This document shows positions 1-9,493 of a stretch of DNA of 64,000 nucleotides, one piece after another. Under the pieces are notes generated by a model. The model was not told the DNA's origin. It ran no database searches and saw nothing but the letters and a program-made list of their open reading frames with translations. The translations under genes and the position numbers were made by a program. Numbering within the stretch: the stretch's first letter is position 1; every line of letters begins with the position of its first letter. Origin of the DNA: Candidatus Microbacterium phytovorans (GTDB lineage Bacteria; Actinomycetota; Actinomycetes; Actinomycetales; Microbacteriaceae); assembly GCA_029202445.1 (NCBI GenBank), contig CP119321.1, forward strand, positions 2,852,001 to 2,916,000. The letters are read 5' to 3'.

Positions 1-212
1 GTCGCGCCGAGAAGGGCTACGCCCGCGGCTCGGTCTGCTGGTACAACCCGCGTCAGCAGTTCTGCGTCGTCTACGGCGACGACCTCGCCGACGAGCCGCT
101 GAAGATCAGCTACATCGGCGAGGTCGTCGAGGGCGAGCTCGAGCTCGCACTCGCCGGCATGAAGAACTGGCTCCAGCAGGGCCAGGTCGTCTCGCTCGAG
201 ATCGCGAACTGA
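1..212 (+). CDS. 3' end of a small cyclophilin-like (DUF3830-like) protein, partial
   Basis: An open frame enters from the left edge, first full codon at 3, and stops with TGA at 210-212, giving 69 C-terminal residues. The piece reads as a compact beta-rich domain, with a run around Tyr-Ile-Gly-Glu-Val-Val-Glu-Gly followed by a short helix and a final strand. That pattern resembles the C-terminal half of cyclophilin-like DUF3830 proteins, which often sit in nitrogen-compound catabolism clusters. The family call is from memory of the pattern only. It is co-directional with hutH, 81 bases upstream, so it may belong to the same nitrogen-scavenging region. No function can be given. Confidence 0.5.
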   Translation, partial: RAEKGYARGSVCWYNPRQQFCVVYGDDLADEPLKISYIGEVVEGELELALAGMKNWLQQGQVVSLEIAN

Positions 213-293
213 CACCCCGTTCCCGACGGCGCCGTGCGTACACCGGCGTCGTCGGGGATGCATCCGCCCTTCCCCCCGCTCTGTGAGGAATCC

Positions 294-1856
294 GTGAACA
301 CCGCAGTCCTGCACCGCACCGCGATCACCGACGTGTCCGTCGGCGTCGGCGCGCTCACCTTCGAAGACGTCGTCGCCGTCGCGCGGCACGACGCGTCCGT
401 CCGACTCTCCGACGACGCGATCGCCGCCATGGCATCCAGCGCCGACGTCATCGCCGCGCTCGCCTCGGACACCGAGCCGCACTACGGCGTCTCCACGGGG
501 TTCGGCGCTCTCGCGTCGAAGCAGATCCCGCTGGAGCTGCGGGCGCAGCTCCAGCGCTCGCTCGTGCGCAGCCACGCCGCCGGTTCGGGGCCGGAGGTGG
601 AGCGCGAAGTCGTCCGCGCGCTCATGCTGCTGCGCCTGTCGACCCTCGCGACGGGACGCACGGGTGTACGTCCGGTCGTCGCGGAGACCTACGCGGCCGT
701 CATCAACGCGGGCATCACACCGATCGTCTCCGAGTACGGCAGCCTCGGCTGCTCGGGCGATCTCGCCCCGCTCGCCCACTGCGCCCTGGCGCTGCTGGGC
801 GAGGGCGACGTGCGCGACGCGTCCGGCGAGATCGTGCCCGCGGCATCCGCGCTCGCCGCCGCCGGCATCGAGCCGCTCGTGCTGCGCGAGAAGGAGGGCC
901 TCTCCCTCATCAACGGCACGGACGGCATGCTCGGCATGCTCGTGCTCGCCCTCACCGACCTTCGCGACCTGCTCTCCCTCGCCGACCTCGCCGCCGCCAT
1001 GAGCGTCGAAGGCCTTCTCGGCACCGACAGCGTGTTCGCCGCCGACCTGCAGGACCTGCGTCCCCACCCCGGTCAGCGCGTCTCCGCCGCCAACATCCGC
1101 GCGGTGCTCGCGGGCTCGGGCCTCCTTGCGCGACCCGAGGGCTTCACCCGCGTGCAGGACGCCTACTCGCTGCGGTGCGCACCGCAGGTGCACGGCGGAG
1201 CCCGTGACACCGTGACCCACGCGCGCGGCGTCGCCGAGCGGGAGCTCGCCTCCGCCGTCGACAACCCCGCCGTGACCCTCGACGGCCGCGTCGAGTCCAA
1301 CGGCAACTTCCACGGCGCGCCCGTCGCCTACGCGCTCGACTTCCTCGCGATCGTGGCTGCCGACCTCGCCAGCATGAGCGAACGGCGCACCGACCGCTTC
1401 CTGGACCCGTCGCGCAACCACGGTCTTCCCGCGTTCCTCGCCGACGACCCCGGCGTCGACTCCGGGCACATGATCGCGCAGTACACGCAGGCGGGCATCG
1501 TGAGCGAGCTGAAGCGTCTCGCGGTGCCGGCATCCGTCGACTCGATCCCGTCGAGCGCGATGCAGGAGGACCACGTCTCGATGGGGTGGGCCGCGGCGCG
1601 GAAGCTCCGTCGCGCGGTGGACGGCCTGTCGCGCGTCATCGCCGTCGAGGTGCTGACGGCCGCGCGCGCCATCGACATGCGGGCGCCCCTCCAGCCCTCG
1701 CCCGTGTCGGCCGCCGTGATCGCCCGCCTGCGGACCCGCGTCGAGGGCCCCGGCACCGACCGCCACCTCGCGCCCGAGATCGCGGCGGCGCACGCCCTCG
1801 TGACCGACGGCTCGCTGCTCGACGCCGCCCGGGCGGCAAGAGGAGACCTCGCATGA
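294..1856 (+). CDS. hutH: histidine ammonia-lyase
   Basis: Deaminates L-histidine to urocanate, the first step of histidine degradation, in the cytoplasm. The 520-residue product has the family's usual length. The active-site loop reads [12 protein letters not shown], with Cys153-Ser154-Gly155 forming the MIO cofactor; actinobacterial enzymes can carry Cys where most have Ala. The conserved ESNGNFHG and [15 protein letters not shown] stretches are present. The GTG at 294 is preferred because GAGGAA lies at 285-290; an in-frame ATG at 258 would add 12 residues but has no ribosome binding site. The stop overlaps the hutU start (ATGA), so the two are translationally coupled. It heads the hutH-hutU-M20 transcription unit. 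Confidence 0.96.
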   Translation: MNTAVLHRTAITDVSVGVGALTFEDVVAVARHDASVRLSDDAIAAMASSADVIAALASDTEPHYGVSTGFGALASKQIPLELRAQLQRSLVRSHAAGSGPEVEREVVRALMLLRLSTLATGRTGVRPVVAETYAAVINAGITPIVSEYGSLGCSGDLAPLAHCALALLGEGDVRDASGEIVPAASALAAAGIEPLVLREKEGLSLINGTDGMLGMLVLALTDLRDLLSLADLAAAMSVEGLLGTDSVFAADLQDLRPHPGQRVSAANIRAVLAGSGLLARPEGFTRVQDAYSLRCAPQVHGGARDTVTHARGVAERELASAVDNPAVTLDGRVESNGNFHGAPVAYALDFLAIVAADLASMSERRTDRFLDPSRNHGLPAFLADDPGVDSGHMIAQYTQAGIVSELKRLAVPASVDSIPSSAMQEDHVSMGWAAARKLRRAVDGLSRVIAVEVLTAARAIDMRAPLQPSPVSAAVIARLRTRVEGPGTDRHLAPEIAAAHALVTDGSLLDAARAARGDLA

Positions 1857-3514
1857 CGACCTCTGGACCGCGCCCCGTGCGCGCCCACCGCGGCACCGAG
1901 CTGCACACGCTCGGCTGGCCCCAGGAGGCCGCCCTCCGGATGCTGCAGAACAACCTCGATCCCGAGGTGGCCGAGCACCCCGACGAGCTCATCGTCTACG
2001 GCGGCACCGGCAAGGCGGCGCGGGACTGGCAGAGTTTCGACGCCATCTCCCGCACGCTCGCGACCCTGCGCGGCGACGAGACGCTCCTCGTGCAGTCGGG
2101 CAAGCCGGTCGGTGTCTTCCAGACCCACGAGTGGGCCCCGCGCGTGCTGCTGGCGAACTCGAACCTCGTCGGCGACTGGGCCAACTGGGACGAGTTCCGT
2201 CGCCTCGAGCACCTCGGTCTCACGATGTACGGCCAGATGACGGCCGGCTCGTGGATCTACATCGGCACGCAGGGCATCCTGCAGGGCACCTACGAGACGT
2301 TCGCGGCGGTGGCGGCCAAGCGCTTCGGCGGCACGCTCGCCGGCACCGTCACGCTGACGGGCGGGCTCGGCGGCATGGGCGGCGCTCAACCCCTCGCGGT
2401 GACGATGAACGACGGCGTCGCGATCTGCGTCGACGTCGACGACACCCGCATCCGTCGCCGTCTCGAGCACCGCTACCTCGACGTGCGCGCCGACTCGATC
2501 GCCCATGCCGTCGAGCTCGCCGCCGCGGCCCGGGATGCGCGTCGTCCCCTCAGCATCGGACTCCTCGGGAACGCGGCCGACGTCTTCCCGCGCCTGCTCG
2601 CGATGGGGGCGCCGATCGACATCGTGACCGACCAGACGAGTGCGCACGACCCGCTCGCGTACCTCCCGCGCGAGTACTCGTTCGACGAGTGGCACGCGGC
2701 GCGCACGCGCGACCCGCAGGGATTCGCCGAGGCATCCCGTCAGTCGATGGCGGCCCAGGTGGAGGCGATGGTGGGCTTCTCGCGCGCCGGCGCGGAGGTC
2801 TTCGACTACGGCAACAACCTGCGCACGGAGGCGAAGACGGCCGGATACGCGGATGCCTTCGCCTATCCCGGTTTCGTCCCCGCCTACATCCGTCCGCTGT
2901 TCGCCGAGGGCAAGGGTCCGTTCCGGTGGGCCGCCCTCAGCGGCGATCCCCGCGACATCGCGGTGACCGACAAGGCGATCCTCGACCTCTTCCCCGAGAA
3001 CGAGTCGCTCGCGAAGTGGATCCGGATCGCGGGCGAACGCGTGCACTTCCAGGGGCTCCCGGCCCGGATCTGCTGGCTCGGCTACGGGGAGCGCGACAAG
3101 GCGGGCCTCCGCTTCAACGATCTCGTGGCATCCGGCGAGCTGGCCGCGCCCCTCGCGATCGGACGCGACCACCTCGACTCCGGCAGTGTCGCGAGCCCGT
3201 ATCGCGAGACGGAGGCGATGAAGGACGGCTCGGATGCCATCGCCGACTGGCCTCTGCTGAACGCGCTGCTGAACACCGCGTCGGGGGCGTCGTGGGTGTC
3301 GCTGCATCACGGCGGCGGGGTGGGGATCGGACGTTCGCTGCACGCGGGCCAGGTCGCCGTCGCCGACGGCACGGCGCTCGCGGCCGAGAAGCTCGCCCGC
3401 GTGCTGACGAACGACCCCGGCATGGGGGTCATCCGGCACGTCGACGCGGGGTATCCCGAGGCCGAGGCGGTCGCCGCCGAACGCGGCGTGCGCATTCCGA
3501 TGGGACGCGGATGA
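1853..3514 (+). CDS. hutU: urocanate hydratase
   Basis: Converts urocanate to 4-imidazolone-5-propionate with tightly bound NAD+. The 553-residue product matches the family length of about 550. It starts with the typical [20 protein letters not shown] and [11 protein letters not shown] regions, then the NAD-binding segment around [19 protein letters not shown] and the [16 protein letters not shown] stretch. Near the C-terminus it has the active-site motif [15 protein letters not shown] and [13 protein letters not shown]. The ATG at 1853 overlaps the hutH stop by four bases, with AGGAGA at 1840-1845 as ribosome binding site. Its own stop overlaps the next gene's ATG, so hutH, hutU and the first M20 gene form one tightly coupled operon. 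Confidence 0.97.
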   Translation: MTTSGPRPVRAHRGTELHTLGWPQEAALRMLQNNLDPEVAEHPDELIVYGGTGKAARDWQSFDAISRTLATLRGDETLLVQSGKPVGVFQTHEWAPRVLLANSNLVGDWANWDEFRRLEHLGLTMYGQMTAGSWIYIGTQGILQGTYETFAAVAAKRFGGTLAGTVTLTGGLGGMGGAQPLAVTMNDGVAICVDVDDTRIRRRLEHRYLDVRADSIAHAVELAAAARDARRPLSIGLLGNAADVFPRLLAMGAPIDIVTDQTSAHDPLAYLPREYSFDEWHAARTRDPQGFAEASRQSMAAQVEAMVGFSRAGAEVFDYGNNLRTEAKTAGYADAFAYPGFVPAYIRPLFAEGKGPFRWAALSGDPRDIAVTDKAILDLFPENESLAKWIRIAGERVHFQGLPARICWLGYGERDKAGLRFNDLVASGELAAPLAIGRDHLDSGSVASPYRETEAMKDGSDAIADWPLLNALLNTASGASWVSLHHGGGVGIGRSLHAGQVAVADGTALAAEKLARVLTNDPGMGVIRHVDAGYPEAEAVAAERGVRIPMGRG

Positions 3515-4713
3515 CCTCACTCGTCGGTGGTCTGCTCGGCGAGCTGGCCGAGGTCGGTCGCACCCCCTCCGGAGGGTACGACCGTCTCGCGTGGACGGGC
3601 GCCGACCTGGAGAGCCGCCAGTGGTTCGTGCAGTGCGCCGACGTACTCGACCTCGAGGTCGAGACCGACCGCAACGGCAATCTGTGGGCGTGGTGGCACG
3701 CCGAGCGCGACGGGTCGGCGCTCGTCCTCGGCTCCCACCTGGACAGCGTGCCCAACGGTGGGGCCTTCGACGGGCCGTTGGGCGTCGCGTCGGCGTTCGC
3801 CGCGATCGCGTCGCTGCGCCGCGACGGGTTCGTCCCGTCGCGGCCGGTGGCGGTGGCCGCGCTGGCCGACGCCGAGGGTGCGCGCTTCGGGGCATCCGGG
3901 GTCGGTTCGCGGTTGCTGACGGGGGAGCTGCCCGCCGAGCGGGTGCTGGGCCTCGGCGACGACGACGGCACGACGATGGCGGACGCCATGTCGGCTGCCG
4001 GTGTCGATCCCGCGCACGTCGGGTCGGATCCGGAGCGCCTGGCGCGGATCGGCGCGTTCGTCGAGCTCCACATCGAGCAGGGGCATCTCGCGACTGCCGA
4101 CGGTGCGGCGGGGCTCGCGGGCGCGGGGGCGCCGATCGGTGTCGCCGACCGCATCTGGCCGCACGGCCGGTGGCGCGTGGAGCTCCCCGGGCAACAGAAC
4201 CACGCGGGAACGACGGCGATGGCGTCGCGGCGCGATCCGCTCGTGCGATTGGCGCACATCGTCCTGGCGGTGCGCGAGGGGGCGATCGCCGCGGGGGCGC
4301 TCGCGACGGTCGGCAAGGTGCGGGTCGTTCCCGGGGCGATCAGCGCCGTCGCGGGAAATGCCTCGCTGTGGATCGATGCACGAGCCGATCAGGAGGCGGA
4401 TGTGCGCCGGGTGCTCGCGCACGTCCGACGCGTCACGGGCACGCACGCGACGGAGGAGTCCTGGAGCGCTGAGACAGCGTTCGACCGCGGGATGACGGCA
4501 TCCCTGGCCGCCGCGCTGGGCGGCGTCCCCGTGCTGCCGTCGGGTGCGGGGCACGACGCCGGAGTGTTCGCCCGGGCGGGGGTTCCGGCCGCCATGATCC
4601 TCGTGCGCAATCCCTCGGGGGTCTCCCACGCGCCGGAGGAATGGGCCGACGATGCCGACTGCGAGCACGGGGTGGACGCGCTCGTGACGGTCATCCGTCA
4701 CCGTGCCGGTTGA
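3511..4713 (+). CDS. M20-family amidohydrolase (allantoate amidohydrolase-like), first paralogue
   Basis: A 400-residue member of the M20 hydantoinase/carbamoylase/allantoate amidohydrolase group. Metal-binding elements are visible: [11 protein letters not shown] and FDGPLG near residues 77-95, Glu122, ELHIEQGH, and GAGHDAGVF near the C-terminus. The dimerisation-domain NHAG motif is also present. The usual EEEG motif reads Asp-Ala-Glu-Gly at residues 120-123, so the residue normally acting as catalytic base is Ala121. The gene overlaps the hutU stop by four bases and is the last gene of the hutH operon. In a hut cluster without hutG, an M20 enzyme is the likely N-formylglutamate deformylase, but the missing base makes this copy the weaker candidate. 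Confidence 0.85.
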   Translation: MTSLVGGLLGELAEVGRTPSGGYDRLAWTGADLESRQWFVQCADVLDLEVETDRNGNLWAWWHAERDGSALVLGSHLDSVPNGGAFDGPLGVASAFAAIASLRRDGFVPSRPVAVAALADAEGARFGASGVGSRLLTGELPAERVLGLGDDDGTTMADAMSAAGVDPAHVGSDPERLARIGAFVELHIEQGHLATADGAAGLAGAGAPIGVADRIWPHGRWRVELPGQQNHAGTTAMASRRDPLVRLAHIVLAVREGAIAAGALATVGKVRVVPGAISAVAGNASLWIDARADQEADVRRVLAHVRRVTGTHATEESWSAETAFDRGMTASLAAALGGVPVLPSGAGHDAGVFARAGVPAAMILVRNPSGVSHAPEEWADDADCEHGVDALVTVIRHRAG

Positions 4714-4740
4714 GCGTCGTCGAGGCCGGCATCCCGATTA

Positions 4741-4755
4741 TGTAATCCTGTTACA
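4741..4755. promoter_or_regulatory. operator-like palindrome and promoter of the second hut operon
   Basis: TGTAATCCTGTTACA is a perfect inverted repeat of five-base arms TGTAA/TTACA around a five-base centre. It lies 28 bases before the second M20 gene's ATG. A -10-like TACACT (4752-4757) overlaps its right arm, so a bound repressor would cover the promoter. GAGAGGGG at 4767-4774 serves as ribosome binding site. The TetR gene at the end of this operon is the obvious candidate ligand, which is an inference. No copy of the palindrome is seen upstream of hutH. Confidence 0.6.
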
Positions 4756-4782
4756 CTCGACCATCCGAGAGGGGATGCGCGC

Positions 4783-5976
4783 ATGAGCTCCACCGCGAAG
4801 GACGGCCTCCTGGCGGGGCTGAGCGAGATCGCCGACGTCGGCCGCGACACGCAGCGCGGCGGGTACTCCCGGCACCTGTGGCAGGCGGCCGACCTCGAGT
4901 TGCGCGAGTGGTTCGCCGGGCGTGCGACCGCGCTCGGCCTCGACGTCGAGACCGACCGCAACGGCAACCTGTGGGCCTGGTGGGGCCCGCCCGGCGACGA
5001 CGCGGTCGTCACCGGCAGTCACCTCGACTCCGTACCCGGCGGCGGCCCCTTCGACGGGCCCCTCGGCATCGAGACCGCCTTCCAGGCGGTGGAGCGACTG
5101 CGGCAGCGGGGCGTCGTGCCCCGTCGCCCCGTCGCCGTCGTGGCCTTCGCGGAGGAAGAGGGCTCGAGGTTCGGGGTGGCCTGCCTCGGCTCGCAGCTGA
5201 TGACGGGCGCGATCTCTCCCGACCGCGTCCGTGCCCTCCGCGACGCCGACGGGGCGACGTTCGCCGACGCCGCCCGCCGCGTCGGCTTCGACACCGCGCA
5301 CCTCGGCCGCGACCCCGAAGCCCTGGCCCGTATCGGCGTCTTCCTCGAACTGCACGTCGAACAGGGGCGCGGGCTGATCGACCTCGGCGCTCCGGTCGCC
5401 ATCGCCTCCCGCATCCTCGCGCACGGCCGCTGGACCCTCACCTTCCGCGGCCAGGGCAACCACGCCGGTGCGACGCTCATGTCCGATCGCGACGACCCGA
5501 TGATCGCCGCTGCGCGCGCCGTGCTCGAGGTACGCGAGGCCGCCCTCGCGATCCCCGGTTCGCGGGCCACCGTCGGGCGGCTCCTGGCCGTGCCGGGCGG
5601 CTCCAACGTCATCGCCTCGTCGGTCTCGCTCACCCTCGACGCCCGTGCCGCCTCGGACGAGGAGACCCGCGCGCTCGTGGCATCCATCGCCGACCGGGTG
5701 GGGGCGAGCGAGTTCGCCGAGAACTCCTGGAGCCCCGAGGTGCACTTCGACCGGGTCCTCGCCTCCCGCCTCACCGACGCGATCGGCGACGTGCCCGTGC
5801 TGCCGAGCGGCGCCGGCCACGATGCGGGCGTGCTATCGCCGGTCGTGCCGACCGCCATGATCTTCGTGCGGAACCCGACCGGCGTCTCGCACGCCCCCGA
5901 GGAGTACGCGGAGCTCGACGACTGCCTCGCCGGGGTGGCCGCACTGGAGAGCGTCGTGGGGAGCATGATCGCATGA
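4783..5976 (+). CDS. M20-family amidohydrolase, probable N-formylglutamate deformylase, second paralogue
   Basis: A 397-residue M20-family enzyme, paralogous to the gene just upstream along its whole length. Here the catalytic motif is intact: FAEEEGSRFG, with general base Glu125 and metal ligand Glu126. It also has [23 protein letters not shown], the dimer-domain GQGNHAGAT and GAGHDAGV. It is annotated in many genomes as allantoate amidohydrolase. Between hutU and hutF, with no hutG present, the natural role is hydrolysis of N-formyl-L-glutamate to glutamate and formate (inference). It begins a new transcription unit behind the 4741-4755 palindrome. Its TGA overlaps the hutF ATG. Confidence 0.85.
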   Translation: MSSTAKDGLLAGLSEIADVGRDTQRGGYSRHLWQAADLELREWFAGRATALGLDVETDRNGNLWAWWGPPGDDAVVTGSHLDSVPGGGPFDGPLGIETAFQAVERLRQRGVVPRRPVAVVAFAEEEGSRFGVACLGSQLMTGAISPDRVRALRDADGATFADAARRVGFDTAHLGRDPEALARIGVFLELHVEQGRGLIDLGAPVAIASRILAHGRWTLTFRGQGNHAGATLMSDRDDPMIAAARAVLEVREAALAIPGSRATVGRLLAVPGGSNVIASSVSLTLDARAASDEETRALVASIADRVGASEFAENSWSPEVHFDRVLASRLTDAIGDVPVLPSGAGHDAGVLSPVVPTAMIFVRNPTGVSHAPEEYAELDDCLAGVAALESVVGSMIA

Positions 5977-7313
5977 CCGTGTGGTGTCGCCGGCTGGTGG
6001 TGAGCGGGCAGGTGCACGAGCGAGTGCGACTCGAGGCGGGCGCCGACGGTCGCGTGACCGCGGTGACCCCCGACACGGATGCCGCGGCCGGCGACCTCGT
6101 GCTCGACACGGCGGCGCCCGGATTCGCCAATGCCCACTCGCACGCCTTCCACCGCGCGCTGCGCGGGCGCACGCACGACGACGGCGGCGACTTCTGGTCG
6201 TGGCGGGAGCAGATGTACCGCACCGCCGCGGCGCTGACGCCGGCGCGCTACGCCCTCCTCGCGCGTGCGGTCTTCGCCGAGATGGTCACCGCCGGCTTCA
6301 CCGCGGTCGGCGAGTTCCACTACGTCCACCACCGACCCGGCGGGCAGCCCTACGGGAGCGACGCCGGCTCCGACCCGACGCACGCCATGGAGCGCGCGGT
6401 CGCCGAGGCCGCCGAGGCGATCGGCATCCGGCTCACGCTGCTCGACACCGCCTACCTCGCGGGCGGGGTCGGCCGGCCCCTCGCCCCCGAACAGGCGCGC
6501 TTCGGCGACGCGGATGCCGAGGCCTACCTGCGACGGTGGCACGCGCTCGCCGGCGTCGCCCCGGGTTCCGGCTTCGGCCTCGTGTCGATCGGTGCGGCTC
6601 TGCACTCCGTGCGCGGCGTCCCGCCCGAGGACATTCGCACGATCGTCGCGGGGCTGCCGGACGGCATCCCTCTCCACGTGCACCTGTCGGAGCAGCCCCA
6701 GGAGAACGCCGACGCGCTCGCCGCCTACGGCCGCACGCCGACCGGCATCCTCGCCGACGCGGGCGCGCTCACCTCGCGGTTGAGCGTGGTCCACGCGACC
6801 CACCCGACCGCCGACGACATCGCCCTCCTCGGCGCGGCGGAGGTGTCGGTGGTCATGTGCCCGACGACGGAAGCCGACCTCGGCGACGGCATCGGTCCCG
6901 CCCGTGAGTTGCGGGATGCCGGAGCGACCCTCGCCCTCGGTTCCGATCAGAACGCCGTCGTCGATCCGCTGCTGGAGGTGCGCGGCCTGGAGATGCACGA
7001 CCGGCTGCGGAGCCTCCGGCGTGGCCGGTTCGCTCTCCCGGAGCTCGCCGACGCCGCGAGCGCCGGCGGATACCGCTCGCTCGGCCACCGCCCGGCCGGG
7101 ACGGTCGGCGGTCCGCTCGACCTCGTCGAGATCGACACCGGTTCGGTGCGCACCGTCGGCGCCGAGCCGGCTCAGCTGCTCCTGTGCGCCACGGCATCCG
7201 ACGTCCGCCGCGTCGTCGTCGGCGGTCGGGTCGTCGCTGAGGCGGGCCTGCTCGCCGACGGGACCTCCCCCGCCGAACTCCTCGCCACAGCACTCGCGGA
7301 GGTCGCATCATGA
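5973..7313 (+). CDS. hutF: formimidoylglutamate deiminase
   Basis: Hydrolyses N-formimino-L-glutamate to N-formyl-L-glutamate and ammonia. This is the branch of histidine degradation used instead of direct HutG formimidoylglutamase. The 446-residue product is an amidohydrolase-superfamily TIM barrel. The metal-binding HxH is seen in ANAHSHAFHRALRG, a later His in HVHLSEQPQEN, and the C-terminal Asp in LGSDQNAVVDPLLE. It overlaps the M20 gene upstream and hutI downstream by four bases each, so the three are translationally coupled. Its presence implies that a deformylase acts next, which fits the neighbouring M20 gene. Confidence 0.93.
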   Translation: MTVWCRRLVVSGQVHERVRLEAGADGRVTAVTPDTDAAAGDLVLDTAAPGFANAHSHAFHRALRGRTHDDGGDFWSWREQMYRTAAALTPARYALLARAVFAEMVTAGFTAVGEFHYVHHRPGGQPYGSDAGSDPTHAMERAVAEAAEAIGIRLTLLDTAYLAGGVGRPLAPEQARFGDADAEAYLRRWHALAGVAPGSGFGLVSIGAALHSVRGVPPEDIRTIVAGLPDGIPLHVHLSEQPQENADALAAYGRTPTGILADAGALTSRLSVVHATHPTADDIALLGAAEVSVVMCPTTEADLGDGIGPARELRDAGATLALGSDQNAVVDPLLEVRGLEMHDRLRSLRRGRFALPELADAASAGGYRSLGHRPAGTVGGPLDLVEIDTGSVRTVGAEPAQLLLCATASDVRRVVVGGRVVAEAGLLADGTSPAELLATALAEVAS

Positions 7314-8455
7314 GCCTGCTCCTCACCGGCATCGGTGAACTCACCACGAACGACCCCGAGCTCGGGCGCCGGCACGATGCGGCCGTCGTGATCGACGACG
7401 GCCGCATCGTGTGGGTCGGTGACGCGGCGGCAGCGCCGGCCGCCGACGAGCGCACCGACCTCCAGGGTGCGGCGGTGCTGCCGGGGTGGGTCGACACCCA
7501 CAGCCACATCGTCTTCGCCGGCGACCGCTCCGCCGAGTTCGAGGCGCGCATGGCGGGGGAGCGGTACCGCGCCGGCGGCATCGCGCACACCGTCGCCGCA
7601 ACGCGGGCGGCATCCGTCGACGACCTGCGTACGACGGCGGGCGCCCTTCGGGCAGAGGCGCTGCGCGGGGGCACGACCTTCCTCGAGACGAAGACCGGGT
7701 ACGGCCTCGACGTCGACAGCGAGGTGCGGTCGGCGCGGGTGGCCCGGGAGGTCGCCGACACGGTGACGTTCCTCGGGGCCCACGTCGTACCGGCGGGTGT
7801 CGACGCCGACGACTACGTCGCCCTCGTCACGGGCGACATGCTGCGGGCCGTCCGCCCCTATGTCGACGCGATCGACGTCTTCTGCGAGGAGGGGGCGTTC
7901 ACGGTCGAGCAGTCGCGGGCCGTGCTGCACGCGGGCCGCGAGGCAGGCCTCGCCCTACGCGTGCACGGCAACCAGCTGGGGCGGTCGGGCGGCGTCGCCC
8001 TCGCGGTCGAGGTCGGTGCGCGCAGCGTCGACCACTGCAATCACCTCGACGCCGCCGACATCGAGGCGCTCGCCGCGTCGGAGACCGTCGCCACCTTCCT
8101 CCCCGCGTGCGACCTGTCCACGCGCGAACCCTTCGGGCCCGCCCGGGAACTCCTGGATGCCGGAGGAGCGGTGGCGCTTGCGACCAACTGCAACCCGGGC
8201 ACCTCGTTCACGACATCGATGCAGTTCTGCGTCGCGACCGCCGTGCTCCAGATGCGGCTGACGATTGAGGAGGCGGTGCGTGCGGCGACGATCGTGCCGG
8301 CGCGATCGGTCGGTCGCGACGACATCGGCGTGATCCGCGTGGGGGCACGCGCCGATCTGCAGTCGCTCGCCGCTCCGGGGATCTCCCACCTGGCCTACCG
8401 TCCCGGAGTACCGCTCACCGACGGTGTGTGGCGAGCCGGCATCCGTGTCGTCTGA
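7310..8455 (+). CDS. hutI: imidazolonepropionase
   Basis: Opens the ring of 4-imidazolone-5-propionate to give N-formimino-L-glutamate, the third step of the pathway. The 381-residue metal-dependent amidohydrolase shows WVDTHSHIVFAGDR (metal HxH and substrate Arg region), ETKTGYGLD, VHGNQLGRSGG and ATNCNPGTSFTTSM, all typical of HutI. The ATG overlaps the hutF stop. The TetR gene follows after a 20-base gap. All enzymes from histidine to N-formylglutamate are therefore encoded between 294 and 8455. Confidence 0.95.
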   Translation: MSLLLTGIGELTTNDPELGRRHDAAVVIDDGRIVWVGDAAAAPAADERTDLQGAAVLPGWVDTHSHIVFAGDRSAEFEARMAGERYRAGGIAHTVAATRAASVDDLRTTAGALRAEALRGGTTFLETKTGYGLDVDSEVRSARVAREVADTVTFLGAHVVPAGVDADDYVALVTGDMLRAVRPYVDAIDVFCEEGAFTVEQSRAVLHAGREAGLALRVHGNQLGRSGGVALAVEVGARSVDHCNHLDAADIEALAASETVATFLPACDLSTREPFGPARELLDAGGAVALATNCNPGTSFTTSMQFCVATAVLQMRLTIEEAVRAATIVPARSVGRDDIGVIRVGARADLQSLAAPGISHLAYRPGVPLTDGVWRAGIRVV

Positions 8456-8475
8456 TCCCGCGTCGGCAGATTCTC

Positions 8476-9060
8476 GTGACCGAACACGATCCCCGCACTC
8501 AGGTCGCCACCGCACGGTCGGCGGCGTTGCTCGACGGCGCCGTCGAGCACCTGACCCGCGTCGGCATCGAGGACTTCACCCTCGCCCGCCTGGCCGCCGC
8601 CCTCGGCACCTCGAGCCGCATGCTCATCTATCACTTCGGATCGCGCGACGAACTGCTCGCGCGCGTGCAGCGCGAACTGCGCCACCGGGTGACGATCGAC
8701 CTGCGCGCTCGCCGTCTCGACACGCTCTCCGCCGCCGTGCGCGCCACGTGGGACTACTACGTCGCGCGGCTGCCGCACATGCAGCTGTTCCACCACCTCG
8801 CCGCGCGCGCGTTCGAGAATCCCACGGACTTCACCGCCTTCACCGACACCGCCGTCTCGGAATGGGAAGCGTTCTTCACCGAGGTGGCCGAGCGTGAGGG
8901 ATACGCGGAAGGAGAGGCCCACGCGGCCGGGCGTCTCGCGCTCGCCGGGTTCCGCGGCCTCATCCAGGACCTGCTCCTCACCGGCGACCGCAACCAGCTC
9001 GAGCGCTCGATCGACCTGTTCGCCGAGATGCTCGACGCACGCGCCGCCGCGACAGGGTAG
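8476..9060 (+). CDS. TetR-family regulator, probable hut repressor
   Basis: A 194-residue TetR-like protein. The N-terminal helix-turn-helix runs from about residue 15 to 60 (DFTLARLAAALGTSSRMLIYHFG), followed by a helical ligand-binding domain. The GTG at 8476 is chosen as the start nearest to the domain boundary; an upstream ATG at 8428 would overlap hutI. Being last in the M20-hutF-hutI unit, it probably controls the cluster through the 4741-4755 palindrome, perhaps with urocanate or a later intermediate as effector (inference). A weak -10-like TAGACT overlaps its stop codon and may serve the downstream cold-shock leader. Confidence 0.85.
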   Translation: MTEHDPRTQVATARSAALLDGAVEHLTRVGIEDFTLARLAAALGTSSRMLIYHFGSRDELLARVQRELRHRVTIDLRARRLDTLSAAVRATWDYYVARLPHMQLFHHLAARAFENPTDFTAFTDTAVSEWEAFFTEVAEREGYAEGEAHAAGRLALAGFRGLIQDLLLTGDRNQLERSIDLFAEMLDARAAATG

Positions 9061-9202
9061 ACTGGTTGACGGCTTCGTGTTGGTTCGTCCCCGATCTTTC
9101 GTACTCATCGAAGAGCGGCGAGTGGGTTGATGATGGTTTTTCCCGAGGTCCTCGGTTCTCCCGACGCGGTCGCGTCCTTTCGAAAGTCCCCTCATCTCTT
9201 CT

Positions 9203-9493
9203 CTGTCCTTCTTTCCGTCCGTCACGTGGCGTCAGGCCGATCACGACCTCCACGTGGCGCACAGCGTCGGCGAATACGCCGGCTTCGTCGCGCACTCCCA
9301 GACCGGCTGGGAAGCGCAGGGGAGCCGCGGTGAGGCGCTCGGCGCCTTCCCCTCCCTCGAGGCGGCCCGCGCGGCCGTCTCCGCATCGGTCGCCCTTCCG
9401 CGGGCGCGCCGCACCCCCTATCGTCCGCACCGGCTTCATCGGGGCGGCACGGCGGGCCGAGTTCACGGCCCACGTAACAAGAAGAGAGACACG
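9203..9493 (+). other. coding-like stretch in frame with and upstream of the cold-shock gene
   Basis: The cold-shock frame stays open upstream of its ATG, back beyond 9203. From about 9221 to 9400 it has strong coding character, with G or C at most third positions and a plausible peptide including [20 protein letters not shown] and [13 protein letters not shown]. No ATG or GTG lies at the apparent beginning; candidates are CTG at 9203, GTC at 9221 and an internal GTG at 9254. No good ribosome binding site is seen. It could be a small separate gene with a degenerate start, a translated leader, or the N-terminal part of a long cold-shock isoform. Confidence 0.4.

Noticed and set aside
258..293. 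Upstream ATG of hutH at 258
   Set aside because: No ribosome binding site; GTG 294 follows GAGGAA and begins at the conserved region.
1328..3895. 855-codon open frame antisense to hutH/hutU
   Set aside because: It is a shadow of high-GC coding on the other strand; the peptide is Arg/Gly/His-rich with no family features.
5019..7088. Long minus-strand open frame across the M20 and hutF genes
   Set aside because: Composition is that of an antisense shadow and the plus-strand genes have clear motifs.
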